NCBI GenBank assembly: GCA_965220245.1
Contig: CBDCPI010000013.1
Span: forward strand, 186,001 to 250,000
Source: CBDCPI01 sp965220245
GTDB taxonomy: Bacteria > Chloroflexota > Dehalococcoidia > Lucifugimonadales > UBA3495
Direction of reading: 5' to 3'
Length of the DNA: 64,000 bases
Shown: piece after piece, positions 1-8,720 of the stretch
How the letters are laid out: every line of letters starts with the position of its first letter
Position numbering within the stretch: position 1 is the stretch's first letter
The notes under the pieces: model-generated
The model's input: the letters and a program-made list of their open reading frames with translations, nothing else
The model's database searches: none
What the model was told of the DNA's origin: nothing
Program-made: the position numbers and the translations under genes

Positions 1-355
1 AGGCCAGCGGCAGGCCCAGATAAACCGGGCCGAGGGTGAGAAACAAGCGGCCATCCTACAGGCTGAGGGCGGTCGGCAGGCGGCCATCTTGGAAGCCGAG
101 GGCGACCGGCAGGCCGCGATCCTCCGCGCCGAAGGATTCAGCACCGCCTTGGACAAGGTTTACCAAGTGGCCAATACCGTGGACGCCAAGACCATGAGTC
201 TCCAGTACTTCGATACCCTTAAGTCTTTGGGAGACAGCCCCTCCACCAAGTGGATATTCCCCATGGAGTTTACCTCCATGTTGTCTCCCTTCCTGGGGAT
301 GGGCGGACGTGACCAGCGGCCTTCCGATGGCAACGGCAGCAACGGGACTGCCTGA
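1..355 (+). CDS. SPFH/band-7 (stomatin/paraslipin-like) protein, C-terminal fragment
   Basis: The frame is open from base 2 to the TGA at 353-355, so only the last 117 or so residues are present. It begins with an alanine/glutamate-rich helix of repeated 11-residue units of the form AEGxxQAAILx (three 33-bp units at 29-127). This is the classic coiled-coil region that follows the SPFH domain in QmcA/stomatin-like proteins. A short C-terminal segment follows (TMSLQYFDTLKSLGDSPSTK) like the oligomerisation tail of paraslipins. Such proteins form large membrane-anchored rings and are often paired with an NfeD protein, which would lie upstream outside the window. The membrane anchor and SPFH core are not visible, so the family call rests on the tail only. 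Confidence 0.8.
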   Translation, partial: GQRQAQINRAEGEKQAAILQAEGGRQAAILEAEGDRQAAILRAEGFSTALDKVYQVANTVDAKTMSLQYFDTLKSLGDSPSTKWIFPMEFTSMLSPFLGMGGRDQRPSDGNGSNGTA

Positions 356-519
356 GAGGGTGTTTAAAAACCGATTGCAGCCCATCCCTGTCATTCCGAA
401 CGAAGTGAGGAATCTAAAATGCTTGGCAGCAGCAACGCCTAAGAAGGCAAGGAGTTTAGACCCTTCGCTTTGCTCAGGGTGACAGATGACCGGTTGAGAG
501 GACTTATTAAACACCCTCT
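355..519. repeat. Small inverted-repeat element with 13-bp perfect ends
   Basis: AGAGGGTGTTTAA at 355-367 is the exact reverse complement of 507-519, enclosing about 140 bp. The interior has paired motifs of the TCATTCCGAACGAAGTGAGG / CCCTTCGCTTTGCTCAGGG type that recur in this window. It starts at the last base of the stop codon of the SPFH gene. There is no coding capacity, so it is a MITE-like element or a palindromic extragenic repeat that could also act as a strong hairpin downstream of the gene. Confidence 0.6.
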
Positions 520-579
520 TACGGGAGTTGACAGCGAGATTATAGTCAACTCCCGTTTTATTCGTGGGAAGGCAGCGAC

Positions 580-1164
580 TCAACCAGACGGTTCTATCAG
601 GCCGAAATTTCCGTCATTACGTTGGTACAAAACGTTGTGGCGGCCGGAGTCGCGATTCAGAAACATATAGAACTGATGGCCCAATAGCTGCATCTGAAGG
701 GCCGCCTCTTCAACCGTGATTGGGTCCATGTCAAAGTGCTTGATGCGTACCAAATTACCATCGGCTAGCACCTGACCTTCCACCGGGCCGTCACCCCGCG
801 ACGGTGGTTGCTCGGCCTCAGCCGCTTGGACTGCTCCCAACGAGGAGTCCTCCCGGGCCCGCTCGCTGCGGTAGGTCTGGCCTTTGTAACGCTCGATCCG
901 CCGGTCCAATACGGCAGCGGCGGCGTTTATCGCGGCCCTGGCATTGGAAGCCCGCTGCTCCGCCCGGAGAATCGATCCCCTGATGTCCAGGGTTACTTGC
1001 GCTACCATCCGCTCGCCTTGGGACCGGGTATATTCAGATGATAGCTCCACCTCCACCCTGGGGAGTCCGGGAAGATGGCGCTCCAACTGGCCTAATTTCT
1101 CCTCAACGTGCTTGCGAATTTGGTCGTCGATCTCCATGTTTCTTCCGCGAATTCGCAACTCCAA
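580..1164 (-). CDS. hpf: Ribosome hibernation promoting factor, long form
   Basis: A 194-residue protein. The N-terminal S30AE fold (about 1-95) begins MELRIRGRNMEIDDQIRKHV, and after a charged linker (about 96-138) comes the C-terminal dimerisation domain with VRIKHFDMDPITVEEAALQM and QFYMFLNRDSG. Long HPF binds the 30S decoding centre and dimerises 70S ribosomes into inactive 100S particles in stationary phase or starvation. The start is a TTG at 1162-1164, supported by AAGGAGG at 1172-1178, seven bases upstream; an internal ATG ten codons in lacks such a site. It is a single gene with no evident operon partner. Confidence 0.93.
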   Translation of the reverse strand: MELRIRGRNMEIDDQIRKHVEEKLGQLERHLPGLPRVEVELSSEYTRSQGERMVAQVTLDIRGSILRAEQRASNARAAINAAAAVLDRRIERYKGQTYRSERAREDSSLGAVQAAEAEQPPSRGDGPVEGQVLADGNLVRIKHFDMDPITVEEAALQMQLLGHQFYMFLNRDSGRHNVLYQRNDGNFGLIEPSG

Positions 1165-1269
1165 TCCGGCGCCTCCTTGAGCCAGGCTAGCTTCTTAGGT
1201 CGCTGACTCTATCATCAAGTGTACAGACTTCCAAGCCCGGTATCCAATGATTACCGGCATTGAAATGCC

Positions 1270-1426
1270 CAGATATGAAAATACCCAACCCGTCTTTCCC
1301 GCGCAGGCGGGAATCCAGAAATTCCATGCACAATGACCGCCACTACTGGCTTGTAACATCTCTGGACTCCCACTTTCGCGGGAGTGACGGGAGGGGCTGA
1401 TTAAGATATTTATTCACGCATCAGTA
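1270..1426. repeat. MITE-1 family, copy A (right end intact, left end decayed)
   Basis: The right terminus TATTCACGCATCAGTA at 1411-1426 matches the ends of the other MITE-1 copies. The interior carries the same paired hairpin arms (CCCGCGCAGGCGGGAATCC, then GGACTCCCACTTTCGCGGGA and GTGACGGG) seen in copies B-D. I could not recognise the expected left terminus TACTGATGCGTGAA, so the left border given here is approximate. Confidence 0.55.
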
Positions 1427-1437
1427 GATGAGGACCA

Positions 1438-2076
1438 TTAGCTGGGCAACTTGGGAAGCACCAAAGTGCCTTCCTCTTCGCTCCCCAACGTGTCGGTGGC
1501 GTTTTGGCTGTGCAGCAGCCCGGTGTAAGCGTTTAGCACCGCGTCGCAGGCATTACGGTCCAACCCCTTCAGGTGAGCATCCAGCCCGCCGATCATAGGA
1601 CACAACCGGTCTTTCATAAAGGCAAGGCTGGCCGCACTGTTCTTGGGCGGGACCTTATCGCCAAAGAGAATCACCTTGGTAGCGTGAGGATAAACCTCGA
1701 TTACATTAAAGCCCAGGTCGCGTAGCAGTTGGCTAAGGGAGACGCCCCGGTATATTAGGTTGCGGATAATTGATTTCTTGTTGGTAAAAAAGCAACTTAT
1801 GCCCATGCGGGCCAGTTCAATCTCCAGAAGCCGGCCCTTTCGTTGGGGTTGGGCGAACTCGCAGGAGTGAGATACCTCCAAGCAGCAAAGCCCCAAGGGT
1901 AGGCCCAAAGGAGCGCCAATTGCAATTACTTCCGGGTTTTTGAGCCGGGCTACTTCAGCGAGTTCTTCGTCTTCACCGAAGTGTTCCATGAAAACGATCT
2001 TTGATTGCTGATCCAAAGCAACCACTGTACTGGCGCCCTTGGAGGAAGCTCTCAGATCAACACCTAGAATCACCAT
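1438..2076 (-). CDS. DUF429 family protein (predicted RNase H-fold nuclease)
   Basis: A 212-residue protein beginning MVILGVDLRASSKGASTVVA, the acidic first strand of the RNase H-like fold found in DUF429 proteins. Further family-like segments are EVIAIGAPLGLP (acidic strand normally read as IDAPL), GFNVIEVYPHATKVI and a C-terminal DRNACDAVLNAYTGLL where the last conserved Asp sits. The family is predicted to be a nuclease, with no established physiological role. The second acidic position reads IGAPLG rather than IDAPLG, so one expected carboxylate may be missing. The start has GGAG about seven bases upstream. Confidence 0.75.
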   Translation of the reverse strand: MVILGVDLRASSKGASTVVALDQQSKIVFMEHFGEDEELAEVARLKNPEVIAIGAPLGLPLGLCCLEVSHSCEFAQPQRKGRLLEIELARMGISCFFTNKKSIIRNLIYRGVSLSQLLRDLGFNVIEVYPHATKVILFGDKVPPKNSAASLAFMKDRLCPMIGGLDAHLKGLDRNACDAVLNAYTGLLHSQNATDTLGSEEEGTLVLPKLPS

Positions 2077-2195
2077 GTTAAATCTCCGACACAGAGACAG
2101 GTTGTCGAAAGGAGTCCATCAACTGGCATGGGGACACTACGTACACTCGCTGGGAGCAACCGTCCCCGAAGCCTTGGGGGTTGGCGGGCTTTCGC

Positions 2196-3176
2196 CTAAC
2201 CGGGATTCGAGCCCGAGGTGGAGGTCCTGCTTAGATTAGCCCCGGTGGAGTCAAGGTATTCCATAGCCGAGGAGTAGGGTTCGGCTTCTTTGACTGCGAT
2301 TTTCTCCAAGGTGTCCGCCAGGTGTGGGTCTTCGGCAACCAGAGCCTTCAGCCGGCGCACCATCTCCGCCTCCACCGTTTCCAGGAACTCTTGCTGCCGG
2401 TGTAACCCGCGGCGCTTGGTCAATTCGGAGGTATCGGTCAAGAACTGGCGGTGCTCACCCACTTTGGCCCACAACTCTTCGATCCCTTGTCCGCTCTGGG
2501 CTGCCGTGAGAAGCACGGGAGGGTCCCAATCGGAACGAGAGTGACCCAACTGAAGCATGGCAGTAATAGTAGTAGCCATTTGTTGGGCGCCTTCGCGGTC
2601 GGCCTTGTTTACCAGGTAAATATCGGCGATCTCCATAACCCCGGCTTTTAGGGCCTGGATTGAGTCTCCCGACTCGGGCACCAAAGTCACTAAGACCGAG
2701 TCGGCTACTTTCAGGATGCCCAACTCACTCTGCCCCACGCCAACGGTTTCCACGATAATTATATCAATCTGTGCGGCATCCAAGAGTCTGGTCATGCCCC
2801 TGACTATCCGGGGCAACCCCCCTGATTGGCCCCGGGTTGCCACGCTGCGAATGAAGACCCCCGGGTCTAGGTAGTGCCGCTGCATCCGCACCCGGTCCCC
2901 AAGGAGCGCGCCGCCCGTAAAAGGACTACTGGGGTCTACGCCAATGATGCCGACCGTTAGACCTTGCCCGCGTAACATCTGGGTTAACCGGTCCACCAGC
3001 GTGCTTTTGCCAGCGCCGGGCGGTCCCGTGATGCCCACCGTGTAGGCCCGGCCAGTGTATGCGTCGATTGCCTTCAGTACACCGGCGGCTTGGGAGTCCT
3101 CCCGCTCTAGGAGAGAGATATACCTGGAAAGAGTCCGCTGGTTGCCCGCCAACAACCGCTGGGCATCATCCTCCAT
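2196..3176 (-). CDS. meaB: Methylmalonyl-CoA mutase-associated GTPase MeaB
   Basis: A 326-residue P-loop GTPase of the MeaB/ArgK family. Walker A is GPPGAGKST at residues 51-59, the DPSSPFTGGALLGDRVRM signature is at about 81-98, Walker B/switch VETVGVGQSE at 142-151 and the guanine-specificity NKAD at 190-193. MeaB chaperones loading and protection of the adenosylcobalamin cofactor of methylmalonyl-CoA mutase. The mutase subunits, which usually sit beside it, are not in this window; the next gene downstream is the unrelated DUF429 protein. Length and motif order are normal. Confidence 0.93.
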   Translation of the reverse strand: MEDDAQRLLAGNQRTLSRYISLLEREDSQAAGVLKAIDAYTGRAYTVGITGPPGAGKSTLVDRLTQMLRGQGLTVGIIGVDPSSPFTGGALLGDRVRMQRHYLDPGVFIRSVATRGQSGGLPRIVRGMTRLLDAAQIDIIIVETVGVGQSELGILKVADSVLVTLVPESGDSIQALKAGVMEIADIYLVNKADREGAQQMATTITAMLQLGHSRSDWDPPVLLTAAQSGQGIEELWAKVGEHRQFLTDTSELTKRRGLHRQQEFLETVEAEMVRRLKALVAEDPHLADTLEKIAVKEAEPYSSAMEYLDSTGANLSRTSTSGSNPG

Positions 3177-3336
3177 TGAGCAAGGACTCCAGGTCCAGAA
3201 ATGGGGCCGGAGGAAAGGAAAATCTACTTGGACTTTTGGACTCTAACACCCGCCCTTCCCTTTCTTTCTTTCTTCCTTCAATGGGGCCTCCGGCCCTTGG
3301 TTGTTTTTGGAGAGCTGTCTAATTTCTTCAGCCGGC

Positions 3337-5538
3337 TCAGTGCCGGAAGAACTGCTCCCCAACACCCCGGCCGCCGGAGGTGAGCAGCAGGTCGGGCCGG
3401 TTACCCCAGCGTTTCAGGAAGCGCCCAAAGTTTTTGCGGCTCAACTCTTCCCGTTGGTTTTCTTCCAACTCCGTCCATTGCCGGTGTTCGTGCCGCACCA
3501 TTGGCAGAGTGTTATCGGCGACGACACGGTACCCTTTGTCTTTGAATTGGAAGCAATAATCGATGTCCAGATTCCGATAGAAGCGGAAGCACTCCCGCAT
3601 TAGTCCAACGGTGTTAACCGCCTCCCGGCGGAAGGCCATACAGTAGGCCTGCATAGCGTCCGCGTCGCCAGTCTCAACCTCTTCATGGAAATGTTGCAAA
3701 TCGTCCGTGGTAAGGCCATAAGGGCCGAAGATACCCACGGTTTCGTCTGCCAATTGGTTGGCTATCGGTTCGAGGATGCTGCCTACTATCTCAGCGGAGC
3801 CGTCTAGGATCAGGATGTTAGAGCCCAGGCTCTGCTTCAGGCCGATGTTTTTGCCCGCAGCGTCACCGAGGTTGTGGTCGCAGTGGACCACTCGTACCGC
3901 AGGATGTTGGGCTTGAAATTCCTCCAACCACTCCGCGGTGCCGTCGGTACACCCGTTGTCTACCACAATCACTTCGGTGTTGAATCCTTCCGAGTGCCGT
4001 AGCATCGCGCGGACACACCTTTCAACGTCGCTCTGATGCCCGTAGGCGTTCAAGATAAACGAGAAGTCAAACTCCTCGGGGCGGCCCAGCAACGACGGCA
4101 CCTCCCGGGAGGAAGATACCGAGCGCCACCGTTCCAGCCGAAGCTCCATTGGGGTCTTGGGCCGGACCCGTGCCACTTCGGGGGTGTCTTCAATCAAATA
4201 GCCTTGGGTTATAACCTCAGCCCGAATTTCGTCGGCGGGAGCGTAGTCTACTTGACTCCTTAGTTCAGACCGCCGGTCAATAGCGGCGCTAATGGCCCCG
4301 GGAAGATCGAACGAGAGGGGCAGTTTATGCAAGTCCAGCCCGAAGAGGCTGTCGAACTCCGAGAGCAACGCCAATTTGGCTTGGCCCGGCAATTCGGAGC
4401 GGACCATGTCCCAAGTCAACGCCAAGGCCCCCGGAAGGTCCAGGTCGTTCTCCACCGTTTCCCAAAACTTGGTGCGCCACCCCTCGGCTTCTTCGGGAAG
4501 CTCGGTAAGCGGAGGCAGGTTACGCCAAGTCTGCACCCGGTTGCGCAGGCTGGTAAGAGCCTTTTCCGCCGCCCGGAGCGACGTAAAGGTGAAGTTCATG
4601 CGATGACGGTATCGCACTGTTAGGCACAGGTAGCGGAACGCCAAAGGATCGAACCCCCGGGCGATCAGCTCTTCCAACAGGAATACGTTCCCGGAGGACT
4701 TGGCCATCTTCGCGCCGTCGGCCAATAGGTGCTGGGCGTGGACCCAGTAGCGCACGTGCTGGTGTCCAAAGGCTGCTTCGCTTTGGGCGATCTCGTCTTC
4801 GTGGTGCGGAAAGATGTTGTCGACGCCGCCGGTGTGGATATCGAACTGCTCGCCCAAGTACTTGGCCGCCATAGCCGAGCATTCAATGTGCCAACCGGGG
4901 AACCCTTCTCCCCAAGGACTGTCCCACTTTACGTCTCTGCCCGGCTCGGCAGCCTTCCACAGGGTAAAGTCGCGGGGGTCCCGCTTGAGCGGGTCGGCCT
5001 CGGCTCTTACCCCTTCCAGAAGATCGGCTCCGGTGTTGCGGGAAAGTTTGCCGTAGTCGGGGAATCCGGCGACGTCAAAGTAGATGTTGCCGCCGGCTTC
5101 GTAGGCCAGCCCGTTGTCCATGAGCTTCCCAACGATGTCCAACATCTCGGGGACGTGTTGGGTGGCCCAAGGAAACACGTGGGCGGGGATAATATTGACT
5201 TGAGCTTCGTCCCGGTAAAACCGCTCGGCGTAAAACTGGGCTATGTCTTGAGTGGTCTTGCCCTCTTCGAGGGCCGCGATAATCATCTTGTCGCCGCCCG
5301 ACTCGACTAGTTCCTGACGCATGTGCCCCACGTCGGTTATGTTCTTGACGTGCTGCACTTGCAGGCCGCTGAGCTCCAGCACCCGCCGAATCCAGTCTGC
5401 CATCAAGTAAGTGCGCAGGTTGCCGATGTGGGCATCACGATAAACCGTGGGGCCGCAGGTATACATGCGAACCAGCCCTGGTTCGATGGGCTGGACTTCT
5501 TCGACCCGTTTAGTCAGGGTATTGTATATATGTAACAA
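3337..5538 (-). CDS. cysS: Cysteinyl-tRNA synthetase fused to a glycosyltransferase-2 domain
   Basis: A 733-residue open frame. Residues 1 to about 470 form a complete class-I CysRS: zinc ligands C28 (TCGPTVY), C220 (HIEC), H245 and E249 (PHHEDE), a HIGH-type signature DAHIGN near 35-40, and KMAKS at 277-281. From about residue 489 to the end is a GT-A fold of family GT2: EFDFSFILNAYGHQSDVERC, VIVVDNGCTDGTAEW and HNLGDAAGKNIGLKQSLGS. The usual DxD metal motif reads ILDGSAEI, so a second acidic residue is not obvious. CysRS charges tRNA-Cys in the cytoplasm; the role of the attached domain is unknown. The start is TTG with GAGGGG about seven bases upstream. No internal stop separates the domains, so a true fusion or a lost intergenic stop are both possible. 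Confidence 0.9.
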   Translation of the reverse strand: MLHIYNTLTKRVEEVQPIEPGLVRMYTCGPTVYRDAHIGNLRTYLMADWIRRVLELSGLQVQHVKNITDVGHMRQELVESGGDKMIIAALEEGKTTQDIAQFYAERFYRDEAQVNIIPAHVFPWATQHVPEMLDIVGKLMDNGLAYEAGGNIYFDVAGFPDYGKLSRNTGADLLEGVRAEADPLKRDPRDFTLWKAAEPGRDVKWDSPWGEGFPGWHIECSAMAAKYLGEQFDIHTGGVDNIFPHHEDEIAQSEAAFGHQHVRYWVHAQHLLADGAKMAKSSGNVFLLEELIARGFDPLAFRYLCLTVRYRHRMNFTFTSLRAAEKALTSLRNRVQTWRNLPPLTELPEEAEGWRTKFWETVENDLDLPGALALTWDMVRSELPGQAKLALLSEFDSLFGLDLHKLPLSFDLPGAISAAIDRRSELRSQVDYAPADEIRAEVITQGYLIEDTPEVARVRPKTPMELRLERWRSVSSSREVPSLLGRPEEFDFSFILNAYGHQSDVERCVRAMLRHSEGFNTEVIVVDNGCTDGTAEWLEEFQAQHPAVRVVHCDHNLGDAAGKNIGLKQSLGSNILILDGSAEIVGSILEPIANQLADETVGIFGPYGLTTDDLQHFHEEVETGDADAMQAYCMAFRREAVNTVGLMRECFRFYRNLDIDYCFQFKDKGYRVVADNTLPMVRHEHRQWTELEENQREELSRKNFGRFLKRWGNRPDLLLTSGGRGVGEQFFRH

Positions 5539-5619
5539 TCTGGACCCCTCGCCCGTAAATGTGAACGCAGTTTACCACTTTCGGGGGCTCCGGTGCACCC
5601 TTAACAACCGGAGTGTCAG

Positions 5620-5808
5620 GGCCTGTGCAAAGTCCCAAGTCGGACCAAGACGGCCTGCGAGGGCCGGTTTCAGTAGACCCCACCGTCGTCCCGGCGAAAG
5701 CCGGGACCCAGGAATGTTAAGACAACTGCACCGTTTTCCAGTAAGAAATCCTGGATTCCGGCCTCCGCCGGAAAGACGGCGTGTGGTTTTACGGACTTTG
5801 CACAGGCC
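5620..5808. repeat. MITE-3: 189-bp element with perfect 16-bp inverted ends
   Basis: GGCCTGTGCAAAGTCC at 5620-5635 is perfectly complementary to GGACTTTGCACAGGCC at 5793-5808. Inside are convergent hairpin arms (GTCGTCCCGGCGAAAGCCGGGACC and a CCGGCCTCCGCCGGAA arm). It is non-coding and lies upstream of cysS. A degenerate half of the same terminus (GGGCCGGTGCAAAGTCG) is visible near 55195. Confidence 0.7.
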
Positions 5809-6005
5809 ATGCCGGAGTGTACAGGTCTTTCGGTATTTGGCGTAATTGTCTGAACCGGGATTCATAGGATTAAGGGATTCGCATGATTTCCCAATCCGGT
5901 AAATCCCGGAATCAGAGAAATCACAGTTCAGACGAACAACCGAAAGACCCTGGGAGTTCCTATGGTAGTGTTAGTTTTGCCTCGTTGGCTATCCAGGACC
6001 GGCGG

Positions 6006-6370
6006 CATCAGCTAGATGGTCCGGCAGACCGGTCCGGGGCAAACGGCTCGACCGGCAATTCGGTGGAGCCTTCGGTGATCAGGTCGGCAACGGCTTTCCC
6101 CATAGCGGGCTCAACAGGACCCCTTTCTTAGCCGCCCCGGTGGCCAGATAAGGTTATCCCAGCCTGGCGCGCGGCCAACTATGGACAACCAGTCCGGCGT
6201 TACCGGGTGCAAGCAGGCGGTGTGTTGCACCAGTCTGGCCTCAGCGATGCTTGGGATAAGTTCACCACACCCTTCAACAGTCGCAAGCGGGCCGATTCGC
6301 TGGGGTCCCGGTCGTAGCCGCGCCAATCCTCGGTGGCTCCGCACCAGACCAAGCCGCCGGGCTTAAGAAC
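6006..6370 (-). pseudogene. Degenerate copy of the C-terminal third of the FAD oxidoreductase at 8721-9845
   Basis: About 360 bp here align base for base, with scattered substitutions and small indels, to 8719-9082, the last 120 codons of the downstream FAD-dependent oxidoreductase. Fragments such as PSIAEARLVQHTACLHPVTP, WLSIVGRAPGWDN are readable in pieces, but frameshifts and a stop break the frame, and the FAD-binding N-terminus is absent. The copy is in the same orientation as the intact gene, so the phosphodiesterase gene between them is flanked by direct repeats. Confidence 0.85.
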
Positions 6371-6426
6371 TAAGTGCTGGCCGTCGCCGCTCGCCTACCA
6401 CGGATGATACCGACGGCGCGACCTTG

Positions 6427-8518
6427 CTATTGGACCCCATTGAGGGCCGCCACTACCGTCAAGGCATCACCCCGGGCATAAAAGTCTACAGCCAGCACGT
6501 TCGGCAGCAGGCCCCGCTCTTGTCGGCAGGCCGAAATGCGCTTGTTGAGCACCTCAGCGGAATTGGCCAAGGTCCCGGCCTCGGCCAGCGCTGGCGTGAC
6601 CCAGTGGTTGATCATGAACAGGGGGCTGTCCGGACGGCCTCGACTGGGGTCACAATTGAACTCCGCAATGGTCCCGAACGCATAGGGCGTTTCTTGGATG
6701 AACGTGAAAACGTCGTGGTACCAGGCCACGTCGCCGGTGTTGTTCTCGGCCATCACCAGTAACCGCTTGCCGGAATCAATCATCTCCAGCAGTGTGGGCC
6801 ACGGCGCATCAAAAGCCTGAGTGTGGACGTATTCCACAAGTCCGGCCGCTTCGAAAGCTCCGGCTACGTCGTCCGGTTTCACGTGGTCTTCGATGATGAT
6901 AAGCAAGACCTCGCGGGGGTTTCTCTCCAACCAGTCACGAATCCGCTCTAGTTCAGTGGAAAAGCGGGTTGCTCCTATCTCGCACTGCCCATGACAAAGG
7001 TAAACGTCGCGAGTGCCACCCGCGGCCAGGTTGCGTCGGCGGAGTTCCTCGGATGAGCGCACCGCCGCCTCGCCCAATTGGTCAACCAGTTCTTCCCGTT
7101 CTTCCGGCGTGAGAGGCGCCACGTCGGTTACCACCAAGGACAACCGGTCAGATGCAATGCCGTAATAAAGGTCAATCAAGAGTCCCCGGTACCCGGCTTC
7201 CAACTGGGGAATGATCCCTTTGGAGTGGTTGGCCAGAATAAAGCCGTCCTCGGCACTGGCCATGGAGTTATGCGTAGCGGCAATGGTGACGTTGTCCCAC
7301 GCCCGGTCGCACAATAGAACGTGACCATTGCAACCCGGTTTGAATGTCGCAGCGGCAATACCCTCCCCGCCGCTGCGGTCAATCGCAATAAACCCTCCCG
7401 CGATGATCGCCGCCAACAGCACGCCACCCGCTGGCAGCCACCAGCGGGCGAGGCCCACGAAAGCCGCACGGCTTGGAGCGGAGCGTAACTGACCCGGGGT
7501 GATTATGCGCAGTAATTCGGCCATGGCGTTGACCACCAGTACCACCCCAACCAGGGTGAGAATCACCCTGGTTGCCTCTTGCCAGCGCAGAATCAGGAAT
7601 GCGCCGATAATCACCCAACTGAATACCCATAGCGATCGGGGCAAAGTGCTGCTGGGCGGCTCCAAGAACCGTCGTACCTGTCCCAGCCGGGCGGCGATGT
7701 CAGAGGGTTCCGCCATCCACCAAACGGCGGCTACCATCATAGAGCCGAACCCGGCGATAACTAACCCCCACAAGGCCAGGTCTGCCACGAAGGCGCTCCA
7801 AAAGGCCTGGGCGATGTCGCGCGAGGTTTCATCCTCAAACTGTCCTACGACTAACGAACCACCCAGCGCTTCAGCGACTAGAAGCACTATGCCAGCGACG
7901 ATAATCCCCACACCGATCCAAATCCAGGTCTGGCGGCGGTCCTTGGCCCAAATCATTGCACCGGCGAAGGATAGCAGCGCCACCAAGGGCAGTAGGAAAG
8001 CCAGCAACTGGATGTTTTCGCTGATTTGCGCCGCTTGGAAAGTGAGAGGGTGGGACTGGACCTCGATCAGCGTATCGGTAATATCATCGGGAATCCGGGC
8101 GCTAAACTCGGGGGACACCACCGCCGCTTGCGTTCTCACGATGAGAACCAAATCGGACAATCGCACCGTGAAGGTGTCTATATCGCCTAGGAACATCGTT
8201 TGGTGCAAATCACGAATCGCGGCCTCGTAGATGGGGCGGAACGCGGGCGCCGCTATCGCGCTGGACACCACGTCCTTGAGCACGGGACTCGCCGCTAACG
8301 CGTCCGGAGCGGCCGCCACCAGTTGGTCAACCGCCTTCTCGCTGATCAACTCCCGCACTTCCGGATAGGCCCAGCGCGTCGACGGCGCGCTTTGCCGCCT
8401 CGTTGCTGTCCACTACCGTGTCTCGCACGTAGACCATAATTGTGCCAAACACCACGGCGATCACTCCCACCGTGACCAGCAAAAATATGGCGGCGCGGCG
8501 CAGGTTCACAGTTTCCAC
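6427..8518 (-). CDS. Multi-pass membrane protein with C-terminal PLC-like phosphodiesterase domain (frameshifted near 8366-8372)
   Basis: The main frame (6427-8358) gives 643 residues with a GTG first codon. Hydrophobic segments lie at about 117-137, 145-165, 190-215, 245-285 and 305-325, followed by a PI-PLC X-type domain: TIAATHNSM with the likely catalytic His363, then DVYLCHGQCE, REVLLIIIEDHV and FMINHWV. A separate upstream frame (8327-8518) encodes an N-terminal membrane helix, METVNLRRAAIFLLVTVGVI, ending in RAVDALG. Joining the two needs a +1 shift, after which YPEVRELISEKAV follows naturally, so one gene of about 695 codons carrying a one-base indel (or assembly error) is likely. The predicted topology puts the phosphodiesterase outside the membrane. 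Substrate is unknown; phospholipids or glycerophosphodiesters are possible from the fold. Confidence 0.75.
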
Positions 8519-8720
8519 CGGTCCAATTTTTCGAATGAGAGGCTGCCAACCAACATACCGGCCATCCGCGGAAGGGGCCCCGGAAACAGCGTCCTCACGG
8601 CTTTGCCCGGCCCCGGACGACGCCGATTAGAGCAGCGAAGGCACTGGCAACGAGTAGAGTTTGTCACAGACGGTGGCAGACACCATAGGTTGTCCGCAGA
8701 CCTTATGCCTTAATGCAGCA

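Noticed and set aside
29..127. 33-bp direct repeats resembling a CRISPR or minisatellite
   Set aside because: The units are in frame, encode the AEGxxQAAILx coiled coil of an SPFH protein and have no spacers.
2195..2232. tRNA-like arm (GGGATTCGAGCCC) at the end of meaB
   Set aside because: It is explained by the meaB C-terminal codons (STSGSNPG and stop); no acceptor, D or anticodon arm can be drawn.
4729..5310. Long open frame on the plus strand opposite cysS
   Set aside because: It is antisense to the conserved CysRS core and has no recognisable protein motif.
7499..8230. 243-codon plus-strand frame opposite the membrane phosphodiesterase
   Set aside because: Ser/Thr/Pro-rich low-complexity translation typical of an antisense frame to membrane helices.
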